DNA of 28,145 bases, taken from DASUAO01 sp035763745. GTDB lineage: Bacteria; Actinomycetota; Acidimicrobiia; IMCC26256; PALSA-555. This document shows positions 16,456-23,476 of the stretch, one piece after another. The number at the start of each line of letters is the position of its first letter. Position 1 is the stretch's first letter. The DNA lies in assembly GCA_035763745.1 (NCBI GenBank), contig DASUAO010000013.1:1-28145 (forward strand). The letters run 5' to 3'. The position numbers and the translations under genes were made by a program. Under the pieces are notes generated by a model that did no database searches, was not told where the DNA came from, and worked only from the letters and a program-made list of their open reading frames with translations.

Positions 16456-16514
16456 CATCGGGTGGCGGGGGTGGGGGCGGCGGTCGCGGGCCGGAAGCGC
16501 CGACCCCGCGGGGA

Positions 16515-17333
16515 TCAGCCGAGGTGCGCGGTGGCGAAGGCCTCGACCTGGGCCCGTCCGCCGGCCGGCCAGCCACACACGAGGTACTCGAACCCGGCCG
16601 CGGCCCACTCGTCGATCTGGCGAGCCAGCGTGTCGGCGTCCTCCTCGAGCGAGAGCGACGCGGCCCGACGGATCTCATCCGGGTCCCGTCCCGCGGCCTC
16701 GGCCATCTCGCTCAGGCGTTGCGACTTCGGCCCGAGGTGCTCCGCGGGGCCGAAGCAGTGCCAGACATCGGCGTACCGCGCGGCGATCGGCATCATCCGC
16801 CGCTCACCCGAAGCCCCGATCCAGATCGGGGGGTGGGGATCCTGCACCGGGCGGGGCCGCAAGGTTGCGTCGGCCGCCGAGTGATGGCGGCCCTCGAAGG
16901 TGAAGCCATCGGTCGTGAGCAGCCCGCGGACGATCTGCACTGCCTCCTCGAACGCGTCGACCCGGTCCTTGAGCGCCGGGAAGGGGATCCCTAGCTCGGT
17001 GTGCTCCTTGTCGAACCAGGCGGCACCGTAGGACAGCTCGAGGCGGCCACCCGACGCGTGGTCGATCGTGATCGCCTCCGCCGCGAACACCGCCGGGTGC
17101 CGGTACGTCATTCCGGCCACGAGCAGCCCGAGCCGCACGCGCTCGGTGACCCCGCTGAGTGCGGCGAGCGTCGTGTGACCCTCGAAGCACTCCCCGGGCC
17201 CCTCGCCGTACATCGGCTGGAAGTGGTCGAAGCCCCACACGCCGTCGAAGCCGAGTGACTCCGCGAACCGAGCCCGGTCGGCCACCTCTGACCAGGGCAT
17301 GCGTTGCTGGGCGATGTCGAGTCCGAAGCGCAT
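16515..17333 (-). CDS. LLM-class flavin/F420-dependent oxidoreductase
   Basis: 272 residues, the usual length. The luciferase-like TIM barrel is clear: MRFGLDIAQQRMPWSEV at strand 1, AESLGFDGVWGFDHFQPM, RVRLGLLVAGMTYRHPAVFAAEA, then HPPIWIGASGERRMMPIAARYADVWHCFG, typical of the F420-dependent group (TIGR03560-like). Such enzymes use coenzyme F420 or FMN for hydride transfer to varied substrates. It is divergent from mscR (43 bp between starts). Start ATG 17333 is supported by the standard N-terminus. Whether it uses F420 or FMN is a family inference. Confidence 0.88.
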   Translation of the reverse strand: MRFGLDIAQQRMPWSEVADRARFAESLGFDGVWGFDHFQPMYGEGPGECFEGHTTLAALSGVTERVRLGLLVAGMTYRHPAVFAAEAITIDHASGGRLELSYGAAWFDKEHTELGIPFPALKDRVDAFEEAVQIVRGLLTTDGFTFEGRHHSAADATLRPRPVQDPHPPIWIGASGERRMMPIAARYADVWHCFGPAEHLGPKSQRLSEMAEAAGRDPDEIRRAASLSLEEDADTLARQIDEWAAAGFEYLVCGWPAGGRAQVEAFATAHLG

Positions 17334-17339
17334 GACCCG

Positions 17340-17345
17340 TTTCTA
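17340..17345 (-). promoter_or_regulatory. Possible -10 box (TAGAAA) for the F420-type oxidoreductase
   Basis: TAGAAA lies 6 nt before ATG 17333 on the minus strand. The last base departs from TAnnnT, so this is weaker than the other leaderless boxes, but the spacing is the same. Confidence 0.3.
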
Positions 17346-17363
17346 CCATCCGCACGCCGGCAC

Positions 17364-17369
17364 TAGATT
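17364..17369 (+). promoter_or_regulatory. -10 box (TAGATT) 7 nt before mscR: leaderless
   Basis: TAGATT, 7 nt, ATG 17377; no ribosome-binding site. It selects MSHEVDG as the true N-terminus over the in-frame ATG at 17299. Confidence 0.55.
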
Positions 17370-17376
17370 TCGCGCC

Positions 17377-18471
17377 ATGAGCCACGAGGTGGACGGGGTC
17401 GTCGCGCGAGCACAGGGCGAGCCGGTCACCGTCGAGCGGATCGTCGTCCCCGACCCTGGACCCGGGGAGGTGCTCGTGGGCATCCAGGCGTGCGGCGTCT
17501 GCCACACCGACCTCCACTACCGCGAGGGCGGGATCGGCGACGAGTTCCCCTACCTCCTCGGACACGAGGCGGCCGGAGTCGTCGAGACCGTGGGCCCCGA
17601 CGTGACGAGCGTCGCCCCGGGCGACTTCGTCGTCCTGAACTGGCGCGCGGTGTGCGGAGAGTGCCGGGCCTGTCGACGGGGGCGGCCCTGGTACTGCTTC
17701 GCGACCCACAACGCGACCCAGAGGATGACGCTCACCGACGGCACGGCGCTCTCCCCCGCGCTCGGGATCGGCGCGTTCGCCCAGAAGACGCTCGTCGCCG
17801 CGGGTCAGGCCACCAAGGTGAACCCGGCGGCGCGCCCCGAGGCCGTGGGCCTGCTCGGGTGCGGTGTGATGGCGGGCTTCGGCGCGGCGGTCAACACGGG
17901 CAACGTCCAGCGCGACGACACGGTCGCCGTGTTCGGGTGCGGAGGTGTGGGCGACGCCGCGATCGCCGGGGCCAGACTCGTCGGCGCCCGGACGATCATC
18001 GCCGTCGACCTCGACGCCACGAAGCTCGAGTGGGCGCGGGGATTCGGCGCGACCCACACCGTCGACGCCTCGAAGGAGGACGCCGTCGAGGCGGTCCGCG
18101 CCCTCACCGATGGCAACGGTGCCGACGTCTGCATCGAGGCGGTCGGCCGTCCCGAGGTGCTCGCCCAGGCGTTCTACGCGCGCGACCTCGCCGGCACCGT
18201 GGTGCAGGTCGGGGTGCCGACCCCGGACATGGCCCTCCCCGACATCCCGATGATCGACTTCTTCGGTCGCGGCGGCGCGCTGAAGCCGTCGTGGTACGGC
18301 GACTGCCTCCCCACCCGCGACTTCCCGCTCCTCGTCGACCTGTACCTCGCGGGGCGGTTCGACCTCGACGCGTTCGTCTCCGAGACGATCTCGCTCGACG
18401 CGGTGGAGGAGGCGTTCCACAAGATGGAGCGCGGCGAGGTCCTGCGCTCCGTCGTGACGATCGACTCCTGA
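17377..18471 (+). CDS. mscR: S-(hydroxymethyl)mycothiol dehydrogenase (formaldehyde detoxification)
   Basis: 364 residues, close to the 361 of the mycobacterial enzyme (Rv2259), which it resembles along its whole length. Zinc-alcohol-dehydrogenase features: catalytic zinc at Cys42 (ACGVCHTDL) and His63 (GHEAAG), structural zinc at Cys93, 96, 99 and 107 (CGECRACRRGRPWYC), and the NAD-binding loop GCGGVGDAAIAG. LNWRAVCGECRACRRG, LTDGTALSPALGIGAFA and GALKPSWYGDC are signatures of the mycothiol-dependent group. The enzyme oxidises the spontaneous adduct of formaldehyde and mycothiol, and also nitrosomycothiol. The following metallo-hydrolase starts 10 nt later, the same gene order as in mycobacteria. 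This is the best evidence that the host makes mycothiol. Confidence 0.93.
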   Translation: MSHEVDGVVARAQGEPVTVERIVVPDPGPGEVLVGIQACGVCHTDLHYREGGIGDEFPYLLGHEAAGVVETVGPDVTSVAPGDFVVLNWRAVCGECRACRRGRPWYCFATHNATQRMTLTDGTALSPALGIGAFAQKTLVAAGQATKVNPAARPEAVGLLGCGVMAGFGAAVNTGNVQRDDTVAVFGCGGVGDAAIAGARLVGARTIIAVDLDATKLEWARGFGATHTVDASKEDAVEAVRALTDGNGADVCIEAVGRPEVLAQAFYARDLAGTVVQVGVPTPDMALPDIPMIDFFGRGGALKPSWYGDCLPTRDFPLLVDLYLAGRFDLDAFVSETISLDAVEEAFHKMERGEVLRSVVTIDS

Positions 18472-18481
18472 TGAGCGCGTC

Positions 18482-19111
18482 GTGAGCGCCCGCATCGAGC
18501 ACCTCACCACCGCCGGCATCTTCTCGATCGACGGTGAGGACTTCGACGTCGAGAACAACATCTGGCTCGTCGGGGACGACCACGAGGTCATCGTGATCGA
18601 CGCGGCCCACGACGCCGCACCCATCGCGGCCGCGGTCGGGGACCGCACCGTCCGCGCCATCGTGTGCACGCACGGCCACAACGACCACATCAATGCCGCC
18701 GACGCGCTCTCCCGCGCGACGGGGGGCGCACCGGTCCTGCTCCACCCGGACGACGAGATGCTCTGGGACCTCGTCTACCCGGAGCGCAAGCCCGACGACG
18801 CCGTGCGCGAGGGCAGCGAGATCGACGTCGCCGGCACCCGCCTCCGGATCATCCACACCCCGGGCCACAGCCCCGGTGGCGTGTGCCTGGTGGGCCCGGA
18901 GGGGCACGTCTTCGGGGGCGACACCCTCTTCAAGGGCGGGCCGGGAGCGACCGGTCGTTCGTTCTCCGACTTCCCGACGATCATCGAGTCGATCCGGGAC
19001 CGGCTCCTGGTGCTCGCCCCGGACACCGTGGTGCACACCGGGCACGGCGACTCGACCACGATTGCCGACGAGGCGCCGCACCTCGAGGAGTGGATCGCGC
19101 GGGGGCACTGA
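18482..19111 (+). CDS. Metallo-beta-lactamase-fold hydrolase coupled to mscR
   Basis: 209 residues, GTG start 10 nt after mscR. Metal-binding motifs: THGHNDHI (63-70, HxHxDH with His64, His66, Asp68, His69), HTPGHSPGG with the third-site His, GGDTLF with the bridging Asp, and HTGHGD with the last His, the glyoxalase-II-like arrangement. The same gene follows mscR in Mycobacterium (Rv2260). The likely role is hydrolysis of the formyl-mycothiol thioester made by MscR, releasing formate and mycothiol; this is inferred from the fold and gene order. Probably co-transcribed from the leaderless mscR promoter. Confidence 0.92.
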   Translation: MSARIEHLTTAGIFSIDGEDFDVENNIWLVGDDHEVIVIDAAHDAAPIAAAVGDRTVRAIVCTHGHNDHINAADALSRATGGAPVLLHPDDEMLWDLVYPERKPDDAVREGSEIDVAGTRLRIIHTPGHSPGGVCLVGPEGHVFGGDTLFKGGPGATGRSFSDFPTIIESIRDRLLVLAPDTVVHTGHGDSTTIADEAPHLEEWIARGH

Positions 19112-19130
19112 CGGCCATACGCGGCGCCGA

Positions 19131-19136
19131 TACGCT
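19131..19136 (+). promoter_or_regulatory. -10 box (TACGCT) for the ParB-fold gene and its mini-ORF
   Basis: TACGCT lies 10 nt before the mini-ORF ATG 19147 and 27 nt before the main GTG 19164. Transcription would start 2-4 nt upstream of the mini-ORF. Confidence 0.4.
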
Positions 19137-19146
19137 CCGTCGCGAC

Positions 19147-19167
19147 ATGGATGCGCTCGCAAGGTGA
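19147..19167 (+). CDS. Possible six-codon leader peptide MDALAR
   Basis: ATG GAT GCG CTC GCA AGG TGA. It starts just after the predicted transcription start, and its TGA (19165-19167) overlaps the GTG start of the ParB-fold gene (19164-19166) as GTGA. No Shine-Dalgarno sequence serves the main GTG, so ribosomes terminating on the mini-ORF could restart there. It could equally be a chance ORF. Confidence 0.3.
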   Translation: MDALAR

Positions 19168-19973
19168 CCGCGACGGGCGACGCCGGCTTCGGGTTCAAGG
19201 ACCCCGCCACTCGCCGCAACCTCGTGTTCGAGGTCGTGCCGCTCGGCCGCCTCGACGTGATCGCGCACCAGCGGAAACCGAGCGCGCCGCACGTGCAGCG
19301 CCTCGTCGACTCGATCGAGCGGGTCGGCTTCCTCGCCCCGATCGTCGTCGTCGAGGCGGCCGAGGGCGACCAGCTGCACATCATCGACGGCCAGCACCGC
19401 TACCTGGCCGCCCAGGAGCTGGGGCTCCGGAAGCTGCCGGTCGTGATCGTCCCTCGTGACCTCGCCCACCGGATGCTCGCGCTCAACGTGGAGAAGGAAC
19501 CCAACATCCGGGAGCGAGCGTCCGTCGCGCTGTCGATCTACCGTGAGCTGGTCGAGACGAGGCCGAAGTTCGTCGAGACCGACGCGGCGGTCGTGGACTC
19601 GGTCCTCCACGCGCACTACGTGACCCTCGGTCTCGCGTACGCCGAGTCCGGTCGCCTCGCCGGCAGCGCGTACGAGTCGATCCTCCGCAAGTGCGACGGA
19701 TTCATGGACGCGCCGCTCGGCGAGACACTCGAGATCCGCGAAGGGCGCGCTACCAAGGTGGTGGAGGCGCACCAGCTCGTACGCGCGATCACCGAGAAAC
19801 TCAAGGAACGTGGCACGTGGCACGAGTTCGCGACGGCCCAGATCATCTCCTACGCGAACCCGTTGAAGCGGGCCCGCAAGCAGCATTCGTTCGACGAGAC
19901 GTTCGCCAAGCTCATCACGAAGTTGACCGCGCTCGACGCTGATCCGCAGAATCTGAGTCGCGGCTCGGGGTGA
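19164..19973 (+). CDS. ParB N-terminal-fold (ParB/Srx) protein, orphan
   Basis: 269 residues from GTG 19164. The ParB/sulfiredoxin-like fold covers about 20-100: VVPLGRLDVIAHQRKPSA, HVQRLVDSIERVGFLAPIVV, and the nucleotide-binding box IIDGQHRYLAAQELG (74-88), then KLPVVIV. The remainder is helical (NVEKEPNIRERASVALSIYR) and ends in a Lys-rich stretch. There is no partner ParA, no second chromosome-type ParB gene and no parS-like palindrome around it, so it is an orphan member. The box reads DGQHR instead of GERR, so it may bind CTP or ATP but need not segregate DNA. Function unknown. Confidence 0.8.
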   Translation: MTATGDAGFGFKDPATRRNLVFEVVPLGRLDVIAHQRKPSAPHVQRLVDSIERVGFLAPIVVVEAAEGDQLHIIDGQHRYLAAQELGLRKLPVVIVPRDLAHRMLALNVEKEPNIRERASVALSIYRELVETRPKFVETDAAVVDSVLHAHYVTLGLAYAESGRLAGSAYESILRKCDGFMDAPLGETLEIREGRATKVVEAHQLVRAITEKLKERGTWHEFATAQIISYANPLKRARKQHSFDETFAKLITKLTALDADPQNLSRGSG

Positions 19974-19992
19974 CGCGGTTGCGTGCCGCCGA

Positions 19993-20802
19993 TCAGCCGT
20001 CGTGCGGAGGGCTTCCCTCGAGGCGGGCGTATGCGTCGCCCCACGAGAGGTCCGGGAGGTCGTCCAGCCGAGCGTCGAACTCCGACGCGGTCAACCACCC
20101 CTGAGGCGTCAGCTCCAGCGATTCGCCGAAGCTCAGCTGGAACCGGTAGTCGGCGATCCCGGACAGGTGCGCGAGCCACCGCCGGGCGCCGGCGACGTGC
20201 TCGGAGTGGAACTCCATCGACAGCGCGGCGACCGGCACCGAGAGGCCCGCGATCACGTCGGCCTCGAACCCCTCGACGTCGATCTTCACGAACGTCGGTA
20301 GGCCGTAGCGGTCGATGAGCCGATCGAGCGTGTCGACCGGCACGCGCTCGGAGTGCGTCCACAGCGCATCGGCGTGTCGACCACTCGCGCGGACGGCCTC
20401 GATCCACGACGGGGACAACGACGACAACGCGCTCCAGGTCGAGACCTGCATGTCGGCTTCGCCGACCGACGCGCCGAGAGCGGCCCGCACCACGTGGACG
20501 TGGGTCTCCCCGCCGTAGGCCTCCTCGAGGAAGTCACCGCATCCTCGCTGGGGTTCTACGGCAACGACGGTTGCACCGAGGTGGGCGAAGACCTTGGTGC
20601 GGTTCCCGATGTTGGCGCCGACGTCGAAGACCACGTCTCCCGCCTCGACGAACTGCCCGTAGAAGGCCGCTCGCCGCTCGTCGACATCCGTCCACTCGGA
20701 GTACGTCCGGCGGACGAGCCGCATCTCCTGGCGGGCGCGGAGCCTCCGGTACGGACCCCAGAGGGGAGTCCGCGCCAGGATCGCGCGCAGGTGTCGCTTC
20801 AC
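19993..20802 (-). CDS. FkbM-family methyltransferase
   Basis: 269 residues from GTG 20802. SAM-binding motif VFDVGANIGNRT (58-69) and AVEP (81-84), then FVKIDVEGFEADVIAGL (171-187), the signature of the FkbM family, which O-methylates sugars, polyketides or other metabolites. The basic N-terminus (about 1-32, RRLRARQEMRLVRR) may contact membrane or nucleic acid. The gene converges on the ParB-fold gene (19 bp) and is divergent from the beta-lactamase-like gene; TATCCT lies 6 nt before GTG. No sugar or polyketide cluster is nearby, so the substrate is open. Confidence 0.88.
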   Translation of the reverse strand: MKRHLRAILARTPLWGPYRRLRARQEMRLVRRTYSEWTDVDERRAAFYGQFVEAGDVVFDVGANIGNRTKVFAHLGATVVAVEPQRGCGDFLEEAYGGETHVHVVRAALGASVGEADMQVSTWSALSSLSPSWIEAVRASGRHADALWTHSERVPVDTLDRLIDRYGLPTFVKIDVEGFEADVIAGLSVPVAALSMEFHSEHVAGARRWLAHLSGIADYRFQLSFGESLELTPQGWLTASEFDARLDDLPDLSWGDAYARLEGSPPHDG

Positions 20803-20808
20803 GCCGGC

Positions 20809-20814
20809 AGGATA
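20809..20814 (-). promoter_or_regulatory. -10 box (TATCCT) 6 nt before fkbM-like gene: leaderless
   Basis: Minus-strand TATCCT, 6 nt, GTG 20802. It shares bases 20813-20814 (TA) with the plus-strand box of the divergent gene. Confidence 0.5.
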
Positions 20815-20818
20815 GGTC
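20813..20818 (+). promoter_or_regulatory. -10 box (TAGGTC) for the beta-lactamase-like gene
   Basis: TAGGTC overlaps the opposing TATCCT box by its TA. The main start GTG 20863 lies 44 nt downstream with GGGAGAG at 20851-20857, so this transcript would have a leader of about 37 nt. Confidence 0.35.
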
Positions 20819-20862
20819 GGCGAGAATGCAGCCGTCCGAGGAACGACGCAGGGAGAGCATCG

Positions 20863-21912
20863 GTGACGACCATCGACGAGCTCGTCGCGGCTGCCGGTGC
20901 CGACGTCGAGCGGGGTGCCGTCCCGGCGTGCCAGGTCGCCGCCGCCCGCGATGGTGACCTCCTGGCGTTCGAGACGTTCGGCGACGCATCCGACACGACC
21001 CGGTTCTGCATCTTCTCGGCCACCAAACCCATCGTCGCGTCGGCGATCTGGCTGCTCCTCGGTGACGGGAGCCTCGACGTCGATCGTCCCATCGCCGACG
21101 ACCTCCCCGAGCTCGCGGGAACCCCGGTCGGTTGGGTCACGCTCGAGCAGGTCCTTCTGCACACGGCCGGGTTCCCGAGTCCCACGATCTCGGCGCGCGA
21201 CGCGATCTCGAGTAGTCGCCGGCTCGACCGGATCGCGACGTGGACACTGGAGTGGGAGCCGGGCTCCCGCTTCGAGTACCACTCCGAGTCGGCGCACTGG
21301 GTGCTCGCAGCGCTCATCGAGCGCGTGAGCGGGCTCGACTTCCGAGACTTCGTCGAGCAGCGGGTCTGCGCACCGCTCGGTCTCCCCCGCGTGCTGGGCC
21401 TCGGTCCGGACGACCAAGAGGACATCGCCCTCCTGGTGCCCGCGAGCGCGGACGCCGAGACGGACCCCACCCTCCGGTTCAACACACCGGAGATTCGTGC
21501 AGTGGGCAACCCGGGCGGCGGCGCGTTCATGACCGCGGCAGACCTGGCGCGGTTCTACCAGGCGCTGCTCACGAACCCCGATGGCCTCTGGGACGCGGCG
21601 GTCCTGCGCGACGCGACGAGCGTCGTGCACTGCGACTTCGATGATCCGCTCATGGGGATCCCGGCCAACCGATCACGCGGCCTCGTACTGGCCGGCGACG
21701 ACGGCATGCACACGCTGCGGTACGCGATCTTCGGCCACGCGTGCTCGCCCGGCTCGTTCGGTCATGCCGGTGCGCACGGTCAGGTCGCGTGGGCCGACCC
21801 CGCGACAGGCATCTCGTTCGCCTACCTCGCCAACAGTGTCGACACCGACCCGATGCGCCCCGGCACGCGGGCGAGTCGACTGGCCTCCCTCGCGTCGGCG
21901 CTCGCACCGTAG
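20863..21912 (+). CDS. Serine hydrolase, beta-lactamase class C/esterase family
   Basis: 349 residues from GTG 20863, chosen for GGGAGAG just upstream. The catalytic SxxK is Ser52-Ala-Thr-Lys55 (IFSATKPIV), the second motif is YHS in FEYHSESAHWVLA, and the third is HAG in GHAGAHGQVAWADP, as in EstB-type esterases and penicillin-binding-like carboxylesterases. No signal peptide, so a cytoplasmic esterase is more likely than a beta-lactamase. LLHTAGFPS and GGAFMTAADLARFY are typical for the family. Substrate unknown. Confidence 0.9.
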   Translation: MTTIDELVAAAGADVERGAVPACQVAAARDGDLLAFETFGDASDTTRFCIFSATKPIVASAIWLLLGDGSLDVDRPIADDLPELAGTPVGWVTLEQVLLHTAGFPSPTISARDAISSSRRLDRIATWTLEWEPGSRFEYHSESAHWVLAALIERVSGLDFRDFVEQRVCAPLGLPRVLGLGPDDQEDIALLVPASADAETDPTLRFNTPEIRAVGNPGGGAFMTAADLARFYQALLTNPDGLWDAAVLRDATSVVHCDFDDPLMGIPANRSRGLVLAGDDGMHTLRYAIFGHACSPGSFGHAGAHGQVAWADPATGISFAYLANSVDTDPMRPGTRASRLASLASALAP

Positions 21913-21914
21913 CG

Positions 21915-21940
21915 GCTCCCTCGCGTCCCCCGGCGGGAGC
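21915..21940 (+). terminator. Hairpin after the beta-lactamase-like gene
   Basis: GCTCCC (21915-21920) and GGGAGC (21935-21940) pair around a 14-nt loop, 2 nt after the TAG stop. No T-tract. The stem ends 19 nt before the next start. Confidence 0.3.
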
Positions 21941-21959
21941 GGCGTGGGAGGATTGCCGG

Positions 21960-23450
21960 ATGGCGTGGTGGGCGTGGATCCTGATCGGGACCGGTGCCGT
22001 CGTCGCGGTCGTCGTGGTCTACGACCTCACCCAGCGTCGGCATGCGATCCTCCGGAACTTCCCGATCATCGGGCACTTCCGGTACCTGCTCGAAGGCATC
22101 GGACCCGAGCTGCGCCAGTACATCGTCGTCGACAACGACGCCGACAAGCCCTTCAGCCGTGACCAGCGGCGGTGGGTCTACACGGCGGCGAAGCAGCACA
22201 ACACCCATGTCGGGTTCGGCACCGACAACGAGCTCGAGACCTCGCCTGGCTACCTGATCATCAAGCACTCGCCGTTCCCGCCCTCCACTCCCCAAGAGGG
22301 CGATCCGGATTTCGACCGGGACTTCCGCGTGCCGTCGGCCAAGGTGATCGGCGGCGCCCGAGGGCGCGCCCAGGCGTTCCGCGCGCCATCGGTCGTCAAC
22401 GTGTCGAGCATGAGCTACGGGTCGCTCGGCGCCAAGGCGGTCGAGGCACTCAACCGCGGGGCCGCGCTCGCCGGCTGTCTCCAGGGAACCGGAGAAGGGG
22501 GGGTCACCTCGTTCCACGAGCACGGGGGGGATCTCGTCTGGCAGATCGGTACGGGGTACTTCGGGTGCCGGGACGCGGCGGGGCGCTTCGACCTCGGTCG
22601 CTTCACGGACGTGATCGCGTCGCATCCGCAGATCCGCTTGATCGAGATCAAGCTGAGCCAGGGCGCGAAGCCCGGGCTCGGCGGGCTGCTCCCGGCCGCG
22701 AAGGTGACGCCGGAGGTCGCGAGGTTGCGGGGCGTGCCAGAGGGGGTCGACGCGTGGAGCCCGCCTCGGCACTCCGCGTTCCACGATGCCGACGGCCTGC
22801 TCGACTTCGTGGAGCTGCTCGCCACCGAGTGCGGACGGCCAGTAGGCATCAAGTCGGCAGTCGGACAGCTCGACCTCTTCCGCGATCTCGCGACGCTCAT
22901 GGCGTCTGGCGAGCGTGGCGTCGACTTCATCGTGATCGACGGCGGCGAGGGCGGAACCGGTGCCGGACCGCTCGTGTTCGGCGACCATGTCGCCTTCCCG
23001 TTCAAGGTCGGGTTCTCGCGCGTCTACCGCGTGTTCGCCGAAGCCGGCCTGCACCACGACGTCGTGTTCACCGGCTCCGGCAAGCTCGGCCTGCCCGACA
23101 ACGCGCTTCTCGCGTTCGCGCTCGGGTGCGACACGGTGAACGTCGGCCGCGAGGCAATGCTGTCGATCGGCTGCATCCAGGCACTGCGCTGCCATACCGG
23201 CCGATGCCCGACCGGTGTGACCACCAACAACCGGTGGCTCCAGCGGGGACTCGACCCGGCGTCGAAGTCGGTGCGCGCCGCGAACTACCTCGTCCAGCTG
23301 CGCAAGGAGCTGCTCCAGCTCAGCCGCGCCTGTGGAGTGGTGCACCCGGCGCTGGTCACCCTCGACCACCTCGAGCTGCTCGACGACCACTTCGGCACCC
23401 GGAGCGCCACCGAGGTCTTCGGTTACGAGCCCGGCTGGGGTGTCCCCTGA
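21960..23450 (+). CDS. Membrane-anchored FMN-binding glutamate-synthase-like protein
   Basis: 496 residues from ATG 21960 with GGGAGG upstream. A single N-terminal helix (about 2-22) precedes a full GltB central/FMN domain: SSMSYGSLGAKAVEALNRGA, EGGVTSFHEHGGD, IEIKLSQGAKPGLGG, FIVIDGGEGGTGAGPL, and the [3Fe-4S] motif Cys405-x5-Cys411-x4-Cys416 (in CHTGRCPTGVTTNN). It lacks the glutaminase domain and the GltD partner. Stand-alone proteins of this group (glutamate synthase-related, archaeal-type GltS) may use free ammonia or another amine; activity here is not established. The membrane anchor is unusual for a glutamate synthase. Confidence 0.9.
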   Translation: MAWWAWILIGTGAVVAVVVVYDLTQRRHAILRNFPIIGHFRYLLEGIGPELRQYIVVDNDADKPFSRDQRRWVYTAAKQHNTHVGFGTDNELETSPGYLIIKHSPFPPSTPQEGDPDFDRDFRVPSAKVIGGARGRAQAFRAPSVVNVSSMSYGSLGAKAVEALNRGAALAGCLQGTGEGGVTSFHEHGGDLVWQIGTGYFGCRDAAGRFDLGRFTDVIASHPQIRLIEIKLSQGAKPGLGGLLPAAKVTPEVARLRGVPEGVDAWSPPRHSAFHDADGLLDFVELLATECGRPVGIKSAVGQLDLFRDLATLMASGERGVDFIVIDGGEGGTGAGPLVFGDHVAFPFKVGFSRVYRVFAEAGLHHDVVFTGSGKLGLPDNALLAFALGCDTVNVGREAMLSIGCIQALRCHTGRCPTGVTTNNRWLQRGLDPASKSVRAANYLVQLRKELLQLSRACGVVHPALVTLDHLELLDDHFGTRSATEVFGYEPGWGVP

Positions 23451-23464
23451 CCAAGATCTCCCGC

Positions 23465-23470
23465 TAGGTT
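23465..23470 (+). promoter_or_regulatory. -10 box (TAGGTT) 6 nt before the CrtI/PYROXD2-like gene: leaderless
   Basis: TAGGTT, 6 nt, GTG 23477, in the 26-bp gap after the FMN protein. It supports an independent leaderless start. Confidence 0.55.
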
Positions 23471-23476
23471 CCAGTC

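Noticed and set aside
19974..19992. Hairpin between the ParB-fold and FkbM genes
   Set aside because: Only GCGG/CCGC (4 bp) with a 7-nt loop; expected by chance.
20826..20957. Leaderless ATG 7 nt after TAGGTC as start of the serine hydrolase
   Set aside because: The frame from this ATG is not the frame of the hydrolase and gives an Arg-rich shadow product. GTG 20863 with GGGAGAG is the better start.
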